A DNA stretch of 64,000 nucleotides. It comes from Burkholderia gladioli (lineage in GTDB: Bacteria > Pseudomonadota > Gammaproteobacteria > Burkholderiales > Burkholderiaceae). The stretch is from contig NZ_CP009322.1 of NCBI RefSeq assembly GCF_000959725.1, positions 3,038,001-3,102,000 of the forward strand, in the 5' to 3' direction. The position numbers were made by a program, and so were the translations under genes. The notes beneath the pieces were generated by a model. That model was not told the DNA's origin and ran no database searches. It was given only the letters and a program-made list of their open reading frames with translations. Of the stretch, positions 1 to 7,370 are shown piece after piece (the stretch's first letter is position 1; each line of letters begins with the position of its first letter).

Positions 1-282
1 GACCTCGGCCAGCACGCCGAAGGCCATCACGGTCGGCAGCTCGGCGCGCGTGTTCCCCGGATGGCCGTTCACGTACTTGAACGAGTAGTGGCGCGCGTCG
101 GCGGTCGGCATCAGCTCGATCACGCCCTCGCTCGAATGGCTGGCGAGCCGCGCGGTCTTCTCGAAGCTGTGCCAGCGGCGGTAGTCCTGCTCGATATAGC
201 TGGCCATCGAGCCCAGCACGCGCGCGATGCCCGCGTCCTGGATCAGTGCTGCAACAGCGGCGACGTCGAGATATCGCGTCAT
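1..282 (-). CDS. Ornithine cyclodeaminase, N-terminal part (cut by window edge)
   Basis: The visible 94 residues begin MTRYLDVAAVAALIQDAG and contain SHSSEGVIELMPTAD and FKYVNGHPGNTR, typical of the N-terminal half of the ornithine cyclodeaminase/mu-crystallin family, which in this form converts L-ornithine to L-proline and ammonia using NAD. The NAD-binding half lies outside the window. The start at 282 is supported by an AGGAGG-type ribosome site about ten bases upstream. It follows the amidohydrolase gene ending at 378 on the same strand after a 95-bp gap, so the two are probably co-transcribed. Together they suggest breakdown of ornithine, polyamines or their acetylated forms. Substrate is inferred from family only. 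Confidence 0.85.
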   Translation of the reverse strand, partial: MTRYLDVAAVAALIQDAGIARVLGSMASYIEQDYRRWHSFEKTARLASHSSEGVIELMPTADARHYSFKYVNGHPGNTRAELPTVMAFGVLAEV

Positions 283-377
283 GGTTCCTGCTCCTCCTGG
301 TTGGCGGCTGCCGGGGCGCGCCCGCGCGAGCGGCGCGCGCTTCATGGGGCGGGCCCGCGTTCCGGGCCCGGGGCACG

Positions 378-1415
378 TCAGGCGCGCGCCTCGAAACCCA
401 GCAGCACGTTGACGGCATTGATGCCGATTTCGTCGACCATGTAGCCGCCTTCCATCACGAACAGGGTCGGGATGCCGAGGCGCGCGATGATCCCGCCCAC
501 GCGCGGATAGTCGGCGCTGCGCAGGCGGAAATGGCTGATCGGGTCGTGTTCGAAGGTATCCACGCCGAGCGACACCACCAGCAGCTCGGGCGCGTGCCGC
601 GCGATTCGCTCGCCGGCCTGCTGCAGCGCCGTCGCGAAACCGTCGATGGCGGTACCCCTGGGCAGCGGCAGGTTCAGGTTGAAGCCCTCGCCGGCGCCGC
701 TGCCGCACTCGTCGGCGTAGCCCGAGAAGTACGGGAAGGACACCGAAGGATCGCCATGGATCGAGGCGAACAGCACGTCGTCGCGGGCATAGAAGATGTC
801 CTGCGTGCCGTTGCCGTGATGGAAATCGATATCGAGGATCGCCACGCGTTTCGCGCCGCGCGTGATGGCGCGTTGCGCGGCGATCGCCGCGTTGTTGAGG
901 TAGCAGTAGCCGCCCATGGTTTCGTGGCCGGCATGATGGCCGGGTGGGCGGCACAGCGCGAAGGCCGAGCGCGCGCCTTCGCCGTCGAGCAGCGTGTCGA
1001 CGCCGGTCAGCGCGCTGTTCGCGCTCGAGCGAACAGCCTCCCAGGTGCCGGCGTTGATGGGCGAGCCGGCATCGATCGAGAAGAAGCCGAGCTGGCCGTC
1101 GATGAAGGCCGGCATGCGCGCCGAGGGCAGGCCGCGTACCGGCCACACCAGCGGCAGGGCCTGGCAGTCGCGGCCGGTGGCGAGCCAGTCGCGCCAGGCG
1201 CGGGACAGGAAATCGACGTAGCGCGCGCTGTGGGCGCCCACGTAGCTCGACGGATCGTAGTCGCGCGGCGCGATCACGTCGCCGAGCGAGGTGGCGTTGA
1301 CGCGCGCCAGCACCGTCTCGGCGCGCATGGGTTTCTCGAAGGATTCGGTGATCGCGCCGTCCTTCAGTTCGACGCCGCGGTGCAGGCCGTGGGCGCTGCT
1401 GTAGATGGTGAGCAT
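378..1415 (-). CDS. Acetylpolyamine amidohydrolase / histone-deacetylase-like enzyme
   Basis: A 345-residue zinc amidohydrolase of the class II histone deacetylase superfamily. The tandem catalytic histidines are in PPGHHAG (H160, H161). Probable zinc ligands are D197 and H199 in DIDFHHGNGTQ and D286 in LGVDTFEHD. The transition-state tyrosine is Y325 in EGGY. Length matches bacterial acetylpolyamine amidohydrolases (about 340 residues), cytosolic enzymes that remove acetyl groups from N-acetylputrescine and related amines. It lies just upstream of an ornithine cyclodeaminase on the same strand and divergent from an Lrp-type regulator, so removal of acetyl groups from an ornithine- or polyamine-like substrate is plausible. 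Family firm; substrate inferred. Confidence 0.88.
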   Translation of the reverse strand: MLTIYSSAHGLHRGVELKDGAITESFEKPMRAETVLARVNATSLGDVIAPRDYDPSSYVGAHSARYVDFLSRAWRDWLATGRDCQALPLVWPVRGLPSARMPAFIDGQLGFFSIDAGSPINAGTWEAVRSSANSALTGVDTLLDGEGARSAFALCRPPGHHAGHETMGGYCYLNNAAIAAQRAITRGAKRVAILDIDFHHGNGTQDIFYARDDVLFASIHGDPSVSFPYFSGYADECGSGAGEGFNLNLPLPRGTAIDGFATALQQAGERIARHAPELLVVSLGVDTFEHDPISHFRLRSADYPRVGGIIARLGIPTLFVMEGGYMVDEIGINAVNVLLGFEARA

Positions 1416-1532
1416 GGAGGCAACCGGGTGAAAAGGCTGCGAAACAGTCTACGCATCCGGCACCGCAATGATTTTGCTTTCGCTTGCGCGGAAGTCTACA
1501 CTTCTGGAAAAAACGCCTACCTAGCGACCACC

Positions 1533-2021
1533 ATGAGCACAAATCGCCCAAAAACCGAAATGGATGCCGTCGATCGTTCCATGCTGCGTCTGCTGCAGGA
1601 CGATGGCGCGCTGTCGAACGCCGCGCTCGGCGAGCAACTCGCGCTGAGCGTCACGCCTTGCTGGCGGCGCCGCAAGCTGCTGGAGGACCAGGGCGTGATC
1701 ACCGGCTACCAGGCCAATATCGATCGCCGCGCGGTCGGCCTGAACCTGCTGGCCTTCGTGCACGTGCGCTTCCACATTCACTCGGACAACACCGCCGACG
1801 ATTTCGAGGCGGTGATCCGCAGCCGGCCCGAGGTGCTGTCCTGCCACAAGATCACCGGCGATGCCGACTACCTGCTGCAGGTGGTGGCGGCCGACCTGGA
1901 CGCCTACGGCGAATTCGTCGAGCGCGTGCTGCGCCGCCAGGCCGGCATCGCCTCGATCCAGTCGAGCCTGGCGCTGCGCGAGGTGAAGTTCTCGTCGCGG
2001 CTGCCGATTCCGGAGGCTTGA
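1533..2021 (+). CDS. Lrp/AsnC-family transcriptional regulator
   Basis: A 162-residue Lrp/AsnC regulator. Residues 10-60 form the winged helix (DAVDRSMLRLLQDDGALSN, then CWRRRKLLEDQGVITGY) and residues 75-150 the RAM ligand-binding fold (CHKITGDADYLLQVVAAD). These proteins bind DNA as dimers to octamers and usually respond to an amino acid. It is divergent from the amidohydrolase gene with 117 bp between starts, the usual layout for a local regulator, so control of the amidohydrolase/cyclodeaminase pair is likely. ATG at 1533 is chosen because the frame upstream has no Lrp similarity and runs antisense through the amidohydrolase. Confidence 0.88.
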   Translation: MSTNRPKTEMDAVDRSMLRLLQDDGALSNAALGEQLALSVTPCWRRRKLLEDQGVITGYQANIDRRAVGLNLLAFVHVRFHIHSDNTADDFEAVIRSRPEVLSCHKITGDADYLLQVVAADLDAYGEFVERVLRRQAGIASIQSSLALREVKFSSRLPIPEA

Positions 2022-2086
2022 AGGGCGCGTCGTCAACCCCGGGCTTCGCGCGAACTCACCCCTTCCTTTCGATCCTGGACCCTCTC

Positions 2087-2632
2087 ATGCCCAGCTCCGC
2101 CGCCCAGCCGCGCCCGATCCACGTCGAAACGCTCGACGCCGCCCGCTTCGAACCCTATGGCTGGAAACTCGGCAAGCCGGTGCGCGCGAACGGCGACGCG
2201 CCGGCCTTCCTGAGCCCGGCTTCCGATTTCTGGCACGAGCATCTGTTCGATGCCGGCGCCGGCGGCCAGCCCGAGATCCTGTGGGTGAGCTATCGCAATC
2301 GCGAGATGCGGATCGCCTCGCTGGAACTGCATCGCGTGACGCAGCAGGCGATCGTGCCGCTCACCGCTCCCGTGGTGCACGTGGTGGCGCGCTCCGACGC
2401 GAGCGGCGCGCCCGATCCGGCCACCCTGCGCGCCTTCGAGATCCCGGTCGGCGAAGGCGTCTGCATGGCGCCCGGCACCTGGCACGCCACGCGCGTGCGC
2501 GTGCGCGAGGCGAGCTGCCTGATGCTGACGCGCGCCTCCACCACGCTCGACCTGATCGCGCATCTGAGCGCCGGGCAGCCGGCCGCCGAAAGCGAGATTC
2601 GCGCGATCGAGCCCTTGCTCGTCACGCTGTAG
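2087..2632 (+). CDS. Ureidoglycolate lyase (AllA)-like protein
   Basis: A 181-residue protein resembling the AllA family of cupin-like ureidoglycolate lyases, which split ureidoglycolate to glyoxylate and urea in purine/allantoin breakdown. Matching features are an N-terminal IHVETLDAARFEPYGW, a central ELHRVTQQAIVPL, the PDPATLRAFEIPVGEGV block and GTWHAT near residue 135. It is 65 bp downstream of the Lrp-type regulator on the same strand. No other allantoin genes are near; in this position it may act on another hydroxyacid or carbamoyl compound linked to ornithine/arginine breakdown. Family assignment moderate; substrate not shown. Confidence 0.68.
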   Translation: MPSSAAQPRPIHVETLDAARFEPYGWKLGKPVRANGDAPAFLSPASDFWHEHLFDAGAGGQPEILWVSYRNREMRIASLELHRVTQQAIVPLTAPVVHVVARSDASGAPDPATLRAFEIPVGEGVCMAPGTWHATRVRVREASCLMLTRASTTLDLIAHLSAGQPAAESEIRAIEPLLVTL

Positions 2633-2674
2633 CTGCCGGGCTGACGCCCGGCAGCCGAGCGCGGTGCCTTACTT

Positions 2675-3055
2675 ATGGCGCCGCGCGAACGACACCGGAT
2701 ACGCGGCGGAACGCGCCGTAATCATCGGGAAGAGACCAGCGAGGGCGGCCTCGCGCCGGGTGCCGATTTCGCGGCCGACCTGGCGCGCGCGATGAGCGCG
2801 GCCGATTCGCTCGGCGCCAGCACCGAGGCGGTGCCGGTCGAGGACGGCGTGATGGTGCGCAACTACAGTTGCCCGCTGGGCGGCGCGACGCGCAGCGCGC
2901 CCTGCGTCTGCAAGGCGCTGGCCGCCTTCTTCTCGGAGGCGACCGGCAACCCGGTGACGCAATGCTGCCTGCGCGGGGATCGGCTGATCTGCCAGTACCT
3001 GGTGCAGGTCAAGCCGGAACGCAAGGGCGCCACGCGGCGCAAGCGCGGCGCCTGA
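2675..3055 (+). pseudogene. C-terminal remnant of a COG2345-type transcriptional regulator
   Basis: The 126-residue frame has a cysteine-rich part (NYSCPLGGATRSAPCVCKAL, then VTQCCLRGDRLICQY, about residues 63-108). This resembles the C-terminal effector domain of predicted ArsR/DeoR-like regulators of the COG2345 type, where such cysteines can hold an Fe-S cluster. Those proteins are normally over 200 residues with an N-terminal winged helix. Here the first 25 residues are a basic stretch without such a fold, and only 42 bp separate the frame from the gene upstream. I read it as a truncated leftover; a small free-standing cysteine protein is the alternative. Confidence 0.5.
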
Positions 3056-3089
3056 GCCGGCGCACCCGAAGCCGCCGGGTACGAGATGC

Positions 3090-3530
3090 TCACTTCCCCT
3101 TGTCGTGCTCGGCCAGCCCGATCGCCTTGTAGTCGTAGGTCGGGTAGAACTCGGTGCGATACGCGCCCCAGGCGGTGTCCTCGAGCACGCGGTTCACCTC
3201 GCGCACGCGCGAGGCCGGCAGGCGCAGCGTGATCACCTGCCCGATCCCCATCGCCACGTACCAGCTCACGACCTCCACGCCCGGCGGCGGAAACGCCTTG
3301 TAGAAACCCTGCTTCGCCAGTTGCGCGTTCAGCTCGCTGAGCGGGCGCGACTGGTCGTGCTTGAGGAAGATGGTCAGCAGGACCGCGTTGTCGGGCGTGG
3401 CGACCTGGCTGCCGACGGGCGGCGTGCCCGAGGGCTGGGCATGGCCGGCGGCGGGAAGCAGCGCCGCCATGGCGGCGGCGCCGAGGGCAAGCAGACGGAT
3501 GCGGCGATTCAATCCTGCAATAAACGGCAT
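3090..3530 (-). CDS. Hypothetical periplasmic protein
   Basis: A 146-residue protein with a clear Sec signal (basic NRRIR, hydrophobic LLALGAAAMAALLPA, cleavage near GHA-Q). The mature part has no motif I recognise; it contains LLTIFLKHDQSRPLSELNAQL, WYVAMGIGQVITLRLPAS and a C-terminal YPTYDYKAIGLAEHDKGK. Start M at 3530 is preferred over an upstream ATG because it begins the signal peptide directly. It stands alone, ending 34 bp from the regulator remnant that runs toward it. Function unknown. Confidence 0.7.
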   Translation of the reverse strand: MPFIAGLNRRIRLLALGAAAMAALLPAAGHAQPSGTPPVGSQVATPDNAVLLTIFLKHDQSRPLSELNAQLAKQGFYKAFPPPGVEVVSWYVAMGIGQVITLRLPASRVREVNRVLEDTAWGAYRTEFYPTYDYKAIGLAEHDKGK

Positions 3531-3691
3531 GTTCTCGCTCCTGGGTCGAAACGGGCCGCGCGGGATACGCGGCCCGGGCGTCAGCCGGGCGAGCGTACAC
3601 CCGATCGCTGTCATGAACCTGGCGCGTGGATGCCGGGGCGGTCACCCGCGGCGCGCGGCCGGTACGGCCCGAACGCGCCGCGCAAGCGCCG

Positions 3692-3991
3692 TCAGCCCAT
3701 CAGGTGCCGCAGCAAACCGGCGCTGGCGATGCCGATCAGCACCGTCGGCAGCAGGGACAAGCGCATCGAGGCGAGCAAGGTGATGGCCAGCGCCAGCAGG
3801 TCGGCCGGGTCGCGCGCCACGAAGGCGGGCGCGATCACCGAAATCAGCACGCAGCCGGGCACGTTCTCCATCACGGCGCGCAGGCGCGGCCCCGGCGTGC
3901 GATCGCGCAGCGCCACGTAGCCGAGGATGCGCGTCAGGTAGGTGGAGGCCGCCATCAGCACGATGGTGAGCAGGGTGGGCCAGTCAAGCAT
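3692..3991 (-). CDS. azlD: AzlD-family branched-chain amino acid exporter small subunit
   Basis: A 99-residue, four-helix AzlD protein (starts MLDWPTLLTIVLMAASTYLTR; TRILGY motif typical of the family). AzlD is the small inner-membrane partner of AzlC in export of branched-chain amino acids and some analogues. Its start overlaps the end of azlC by 8 bp, so translation is coupled. The pair is divergent from an Lrp-type regulator, the usual arrangement for azlCD. Confidence 0.9.
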   Translation of the reverse strand: MLDWPTLLTIVLMAASTYLTRILGYVALRDRTPGPRLRAVMENVPGCVLISVIAPAFVARDPADLLALAITLLASMRLSLLPTVLIGIASAGLLRHLMG

Positions 3992-4730
3992 CGCGCGCCT
4001 CCATGCGCCAGGCCGCGATCGAGGCGGCCACCAGGCCCGCGCAGGCGCCGGCCGGCACGTACCAGGCCGCGCCCGGCGCCAGCCGGTAGACCACCGCCGC
4101 CGCCACCAGGCTGGCCAGCCAGGGATGGCAGGCGCGCACGCCCTTCCACATGCCGCGCAGCAGCACCAGGAAGACGGCCGTGAAGGCCATGTCGAAGCCG
4201 TAGCGCTCGACATCGCCGAGCACCGGGCCGAGGCCGGCACCCAGCGCCGTGAACGACACCCAGGTGCCCCACAGGCACAGCGCGATGCCCGCGTAATAGC
4301 GCATGCTGACGCGATCCGAGCGACGCGCGCCGGCATCGGCCAGCGCCATCGCCCAGCTTTCGTCGCACATCAGGAACAGCGCAGCGAGCGAGCGCGGCAG
4401 CGGCACGTGGCGCAGCAGCGGCGCCAGCGCCGCGCCCATCAGGATATGGCGCGCGTTGACCAGGAACGACATCGCGACGATCAGCGCGATATGCGGCGGC
4501 GAGGTCCACAGCCGCACGGCCGCGAACTCGGAACCGCCACCGAAATTCATGCCCGCCATCAGCGGCACCTCGAGCACGCTCAGGCCCTTCTGCGCCGCCT
4601 GCGCGCCGAGCACCAGCGCGAACGGAATGAAACCCATCATCACCGGCACCGCGGCCCGCATCCCGCGGGCAAATTCCGACGCGGCCACCGGCCCCTTCAA
4701 TACAGCATCCGACGTAAGCAAACGACTCAT
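3984..4730 (-). CDS. azlC: AzlC-family amino acid exporter large subunit
   Basis: A 248-residue membrane protein of the AzlC family. Diagnostic segments are FARGMRAAVPVMMGFIPFALVLG near the N terminus, the GGGSEFAA stretch (about residues 65-72) and FLVNARHILMGAAL, followed by CDESWA. It forms the branched-chain amino acid exporter with AzlD, encoded directly downstream. ATG at 4730 has a GGAGG site eight bases upstream. The regulator gene 115 bp away on the other strand probably controls it through the palindrome at 4810-4826. Confidence 0.92.
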   Translation of the reverse strand: MSRLLTSDAVLKGPVAASEFARGMRAAVPVMMGFIPFALVLGAQAAQKGLSVLEVPLMAGMNFGGGSEFAAVRLWTSPPHIALIVAMSFLVNARHILMGAALAPLLRHVPLPRSLAALFLMCDESWAMALADAGARRSDRVSMRYYAGIALCLWGTWVSFTALGAGLGPVLGDVERYGFDMAFTAVFLVLLRGMWKGVRACHPWLASLVAAAVVYRLAPGAAWYVPAGACAGLVAASIAAWRMEARDA

Positions 4731-4809
4731 CACTACCTCCTTGCGGGGTAGCATTCTCCGCCAAACGCCATGAAATCGGGTTGCGTAGTTGCCAGATAAA
4801 CCCAATAAT

Positions 4810-4826
4810 TTGGCACTGGATGCCAA
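4810..4826. promoter_or_regulatory. Palindrome TTGGCA-N5-TGCCAA between azlCD and lrp-type gene
   Basis: A perfect six-base inverted repeat with a five-base centre sits 20 bp before the regulator start and 80 bp before azlC. It lies in the only AT-richer DNA of this junction. Size and symmetry fit an Lrp/AsnC dimer site; assignment to the neighbouring regulator is inferred. Confidence 0.55.
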
Positions 4827-4845
4827 TGAATACGGAGATACTGGA

Positions 4846-5316
4846 ATGAAAGGCCAATTCAAGCTCGATGCCATCGACCGGCGCATCCTGCAGGCGCTGC
4901 AGCGCGACGGGCGCATGCAGAACATCCGCCTGGCCGACGAGGTCGGGCTGTCGCCCTCGCCCTGCCTGCGGCGCGTGCGGCTGCTGGAGGAGGCCGGCGT
5001 GATCGAGAAGTACGTGGCGGTGGTGGATGCCTCGAAGGTCGGCAAGGCGCTCAGCGTGTTCGTGCGCGTCTGGCTCAAGGCGCAGGATTCGGACACGGTC
5101 GACCGTTTCGCCGACGCGGTGCGACTGCTGCCCGACGTGGTGGAGTGCCACCTGATGGCGGGCGACTGCGATTTCCTGCTGCGCGTGGTAGTGGCCGACC
5201 TGGAGGAATACCGGCGCTTCCAGGCCGAGCACCTGACGCGGATCCCCGGCGTGCAGAGCGTCAAGACCGAGATCCCGACGCAGAAGATCAAGCTGACCTC
5301 GGAAATCCCGATGTGA
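4846..5316 (+). CDS. Lrp/AsnC-family regulator of azlCD
   Basis: A 156-residue Lrp/AsnC protein with winged helix (DAIDRRILQALQRDGRMQN, then SPSPCLRRVRLLEEAGVIEKY) and C-terminal RAM domain (CHLMAGDCDFLLRVVVADLEEY). Divergent from azlC, so it probably induces the exporter when branched-chain amino acids accumulate, as known for other Lrp-azlCD pairs. Start 4846 has a GGAG-type site nearby; an in-frame ATG at 4789 would add 19 residues covering the palindrome and is less likely. Confidence 0.88.
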   Translation: MKGQFKLDAIDRRILQALQRDGRMQNIRLADEVGLSPSPCLRRVRLLEEAGVIEKYVAVVDASKVGKALSVFVRVWLKAQDSDTVDRFADAVRLLPDVVECHLMAGDCDFLLRVVVADLEEYRRFQAEHLTRIPGVQSVKTEIPTQKIKLTSEIPM

Positions 5317-5355
5317 GCGCGAGCGCGGGCGGCCGCGCTCGGGGGCCTGGTCGTT

Positions 5356-6135
5356 TCAGCGCGTCGCGACGATGAACAGGCGCGGGAACGGCAGCAGCAC
5401 GGTGCCGTCCTCGTAGATGCGATAGGCATCCGCGATCGCCTCGCGATAACGGACCAGGAAGGCAGCCTGTTCCCGCTCGTCGAGCCGCGCCAGGAAGGGC
5501 CGCAGCGCGCTGCCCTTGAACCACTCGACCACCGCGTCGGCGCCGCCCTCGAGCTGGTGGTGATAGACGGTGCGCCAGACGTCGACACGCGCGGCCAGCG
5601 GCCGGAGCAGCGAGAAGTACCAATCCGCGCCGAAGCGCATGGTGCGTTCGGCGCCGCCCAGCTTCGCGGCCCAGGGGCCGTCGGCGGCCACCTCGCGCAT
5701 GATGCGATGCGCGGGCTCGTCGAGGTTGTCCGGCATCTGCACCGCCAGCACGCCGCCCTCGGCGAGCTTGCCGAGCAGCTTCGGGAACAGCACCGGGTGA
5801 TCGGGCACCCACTGCAGCACCGCGTTGGCGAGGATCAGGTCGAATGGCCCCGGCGCGTCCCAGGAGGAAATGTCGACCTGCTCGAAGTTCAGCCGGGGCA
5901 GGCGCTGGCGCGCCGAGGCCAGCATGTCGGCCGAGCTGTCGAGGCCGCTCACCCGCGCTTGCGGAAAACGCGCGGCCAGCATCTCGGTGGAGTTGCCGGG
6001 GCCGCAGCCGATGTCGACCGCCTCGCGCACCGCGATGTCGGGCACCGCGAACAGCAGGTCGCGTACCGGGCGCGTGCGTTCGTCCTCGAACTTCCGGTAT
6101 TGCGATGCGTAGTGTTGGTCGTGCCTGGTGCTCAT
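5356..6135 (-). CDS. tam: Trans-aconitate 2-methyltransferase-like SAM methyltransferase
   Basis: A 259-residue class I SAM-dependent methyltransferase. The SAM-binding motif is VDIGCGPGNSTEML (about residues 41-54), followed by GLDSS at the end of strand two and FDLILANAVLQWVPD. The overall pattern (start HYASQYRKFEDERTRPVRDLL, QWVPDHP, VQMPDN, WRTVYHHQL) matches Tam, a cytosolic enzyme that methyl-esterifies trans-aconitate, an inhibitor of aconitase. ATG at 6135 has a GGAG site. Divergent from a LysR gene, which may control it. Confidence 0.82.
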   Translation of the reverse strand: MSTRHDQHYASQYRKFEDERTRPVRDLLFAVPDIAVREAVDIGCGPGNSTEMLAARFPQARVSGLDSSADMLASARQRLPRLNFEQVDISSWDAPGPFDLILANAVLQWVPDHPVLFPKLLGKLAEGGVLAVQMPDNLDEPAHRIMREVAADGPWAAKLGGAERTMRFGADWYFSLLRPLAARVDVWRTVYHHQLEGGADAVVEWFKGSALRPFLARLDEREQAAFLVRYREAIADAYRIYEDGTVLLPFPRLFIVATR

Positions 6136-6393
6136 GATCGGCTCCTGTCTCGGTGGATGGGAAGGATCGGCAAGCGGGCGGAGCATGCGGCAACGGCGCG
6201 AACGAGGGGCTTCCGGCAGCATGATCGCCCTGTCTCGCGAACGCCTTCGCCATCTCGCCTCGGCCGCGCCCCGCCGGGTTCGCCGGATTCGCCGGATTCG
6301 ATGGGCTGCAGTATAGTCGCGGCAAATCGGGCCGCGCATGCCCTGCGCGGCCACAATATTCATGACTGCCTGTCCTCAATCGCCGGAGCGCCC

Positions 6394-7293
6394 ATGATCG
6401 GTCTCGACCTGCTCGCCTCGTTCGCCGCCGCGGCCCGTCACGCCAGTTTCGCGGCCGCCGCGCGCGAGCTGGGGCTCTCGCCGTCGACCATCGCCAAGAA
6501 CATCGCGCGGCTCGAGGCGAGGCTCGGCGTGCGCCTGTTCCATCGCACCACGCGGCAGGTCACGCTCTCCAAGGAAGGCGAGGAAATCCACGCGCGCTGC
6601 CGGCTGATCCTGGAAGAAGTCGAGTCGCTGGAGACCGCCGCCATCGAGGCGCGCGGCGAAGTGCGCGGCACGCTGCGCATCGACATGCCGCTCAGCTACG
6701 GCAAGCAGGTGGTGATGCCGGTGCTCAGGCAACTGAACGCGCGGCATCCTGCCTTGACGATCGACGCGCGCTTTTCCGATCGCACGGTGGACGTCGTCAA
6801 GGACGGGCTCGACGCCGCGATCCGGATCGGCCCGCTGGCCGATTCGAGCCTGGTGGGCCGGCAGTTCGACGCGCAATACTTCTGCACCTACGCGAGCCCG
6901 GCCTATCTCGAACAGCACGGCGAGCCGGCCTCGCCCGACGAGCTCGGCGAACACACCTGCCTGCTGTTTCGCGTGCCTTCGACAGGCCGCGAGCGCGCCT
7001 GGCATTTCCGCAGCGGCCGCCGCGAGCGTTCACTCACGCCCGACAGCCGCATGTATCTCGGCGACGGCGAGGCCCTGATCGAGGCGGCCGTCGCCGGGCT
7101 CGGGCTGGTGCAGACGCCGCGCTACCTGGCCACCCGGGCGCTCGAGAACGGCGAGTTGGTCGAGGTGCTCAAGCGCCATCGCGCGCCGCCGCTGCCGATC
7201 TCGCTGGTCTATCCCAGCCAGCGCCACGTGCCGCTGCGCGTGCGCGTGCTGCTCGACGCGCTGCTGGCGAGCCGCCGCGCCGTGCGCGCCTGA
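6394..7293 (+). CDS. LysR-family transcriptional regulator
   Basis: A 299-residue LysR regulator. The N-terminal winged helix covers residues 1-60 (DLLASFAAAARHASFAAAA, then LSPSTIAKNIARLEARLGV), followed by a periplasmic-binding-protein-like effector domain. The LFHRTTRQVTLSKEGE and LRIDMPLSYGKQVVMP segments place it in the CrgA/DsdC-like group common in Burkholderia. Divergent from the methyltransferase with a 258-bp shared promoter region. Effector unknown. Confidence 0.88.
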   Translation: MIGLDLLASFAAAARHASFAAAARELGLSPSTIAKNIARLEARLGVRLFHRTTRQVTLSKEGEEIHARCRLILEEVESLETAAIEARGEVRGTLRIDMPLSYGKQVVMPVLRQLNARHPALTIDARFSDRTVDVVKDGLDAAIRIGPLADSSLVGRQFDAQYFCTYASPAYLEQHGEPASPDELGEHTCLLFRVPSTGRERAWHFRSGRRERSLTPDSRMYLGDGEALIEAAVAGLGLVQTPRYLATRALENGELVEVLKRHRAPPLPISLVYPSQRHVPLRVRVLLDALLASRRAVRA

Positions 7294-7319
7294 TCGCGGC
7301 ACGGCGCTGAAACAGGAAA

Positions 7320-7352
7320 CGGCCGGCGCGCCCGCCAGGGTCGCGCCGGCCG
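7320..7352. terminator. Hairpin between convergent lysR and NRAMP-like genes
   Basis: An 11-bp perfect stem (CGGCCGGCGCG with its complement) around an 11-nt loop lies in the 77-bp gap between two convergent genes. There is no good T run, so it may serve either strand weakly. Confidence 0.55.
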
Positions 7353-7370
7353 CCTCGCATCGGCACGCGG

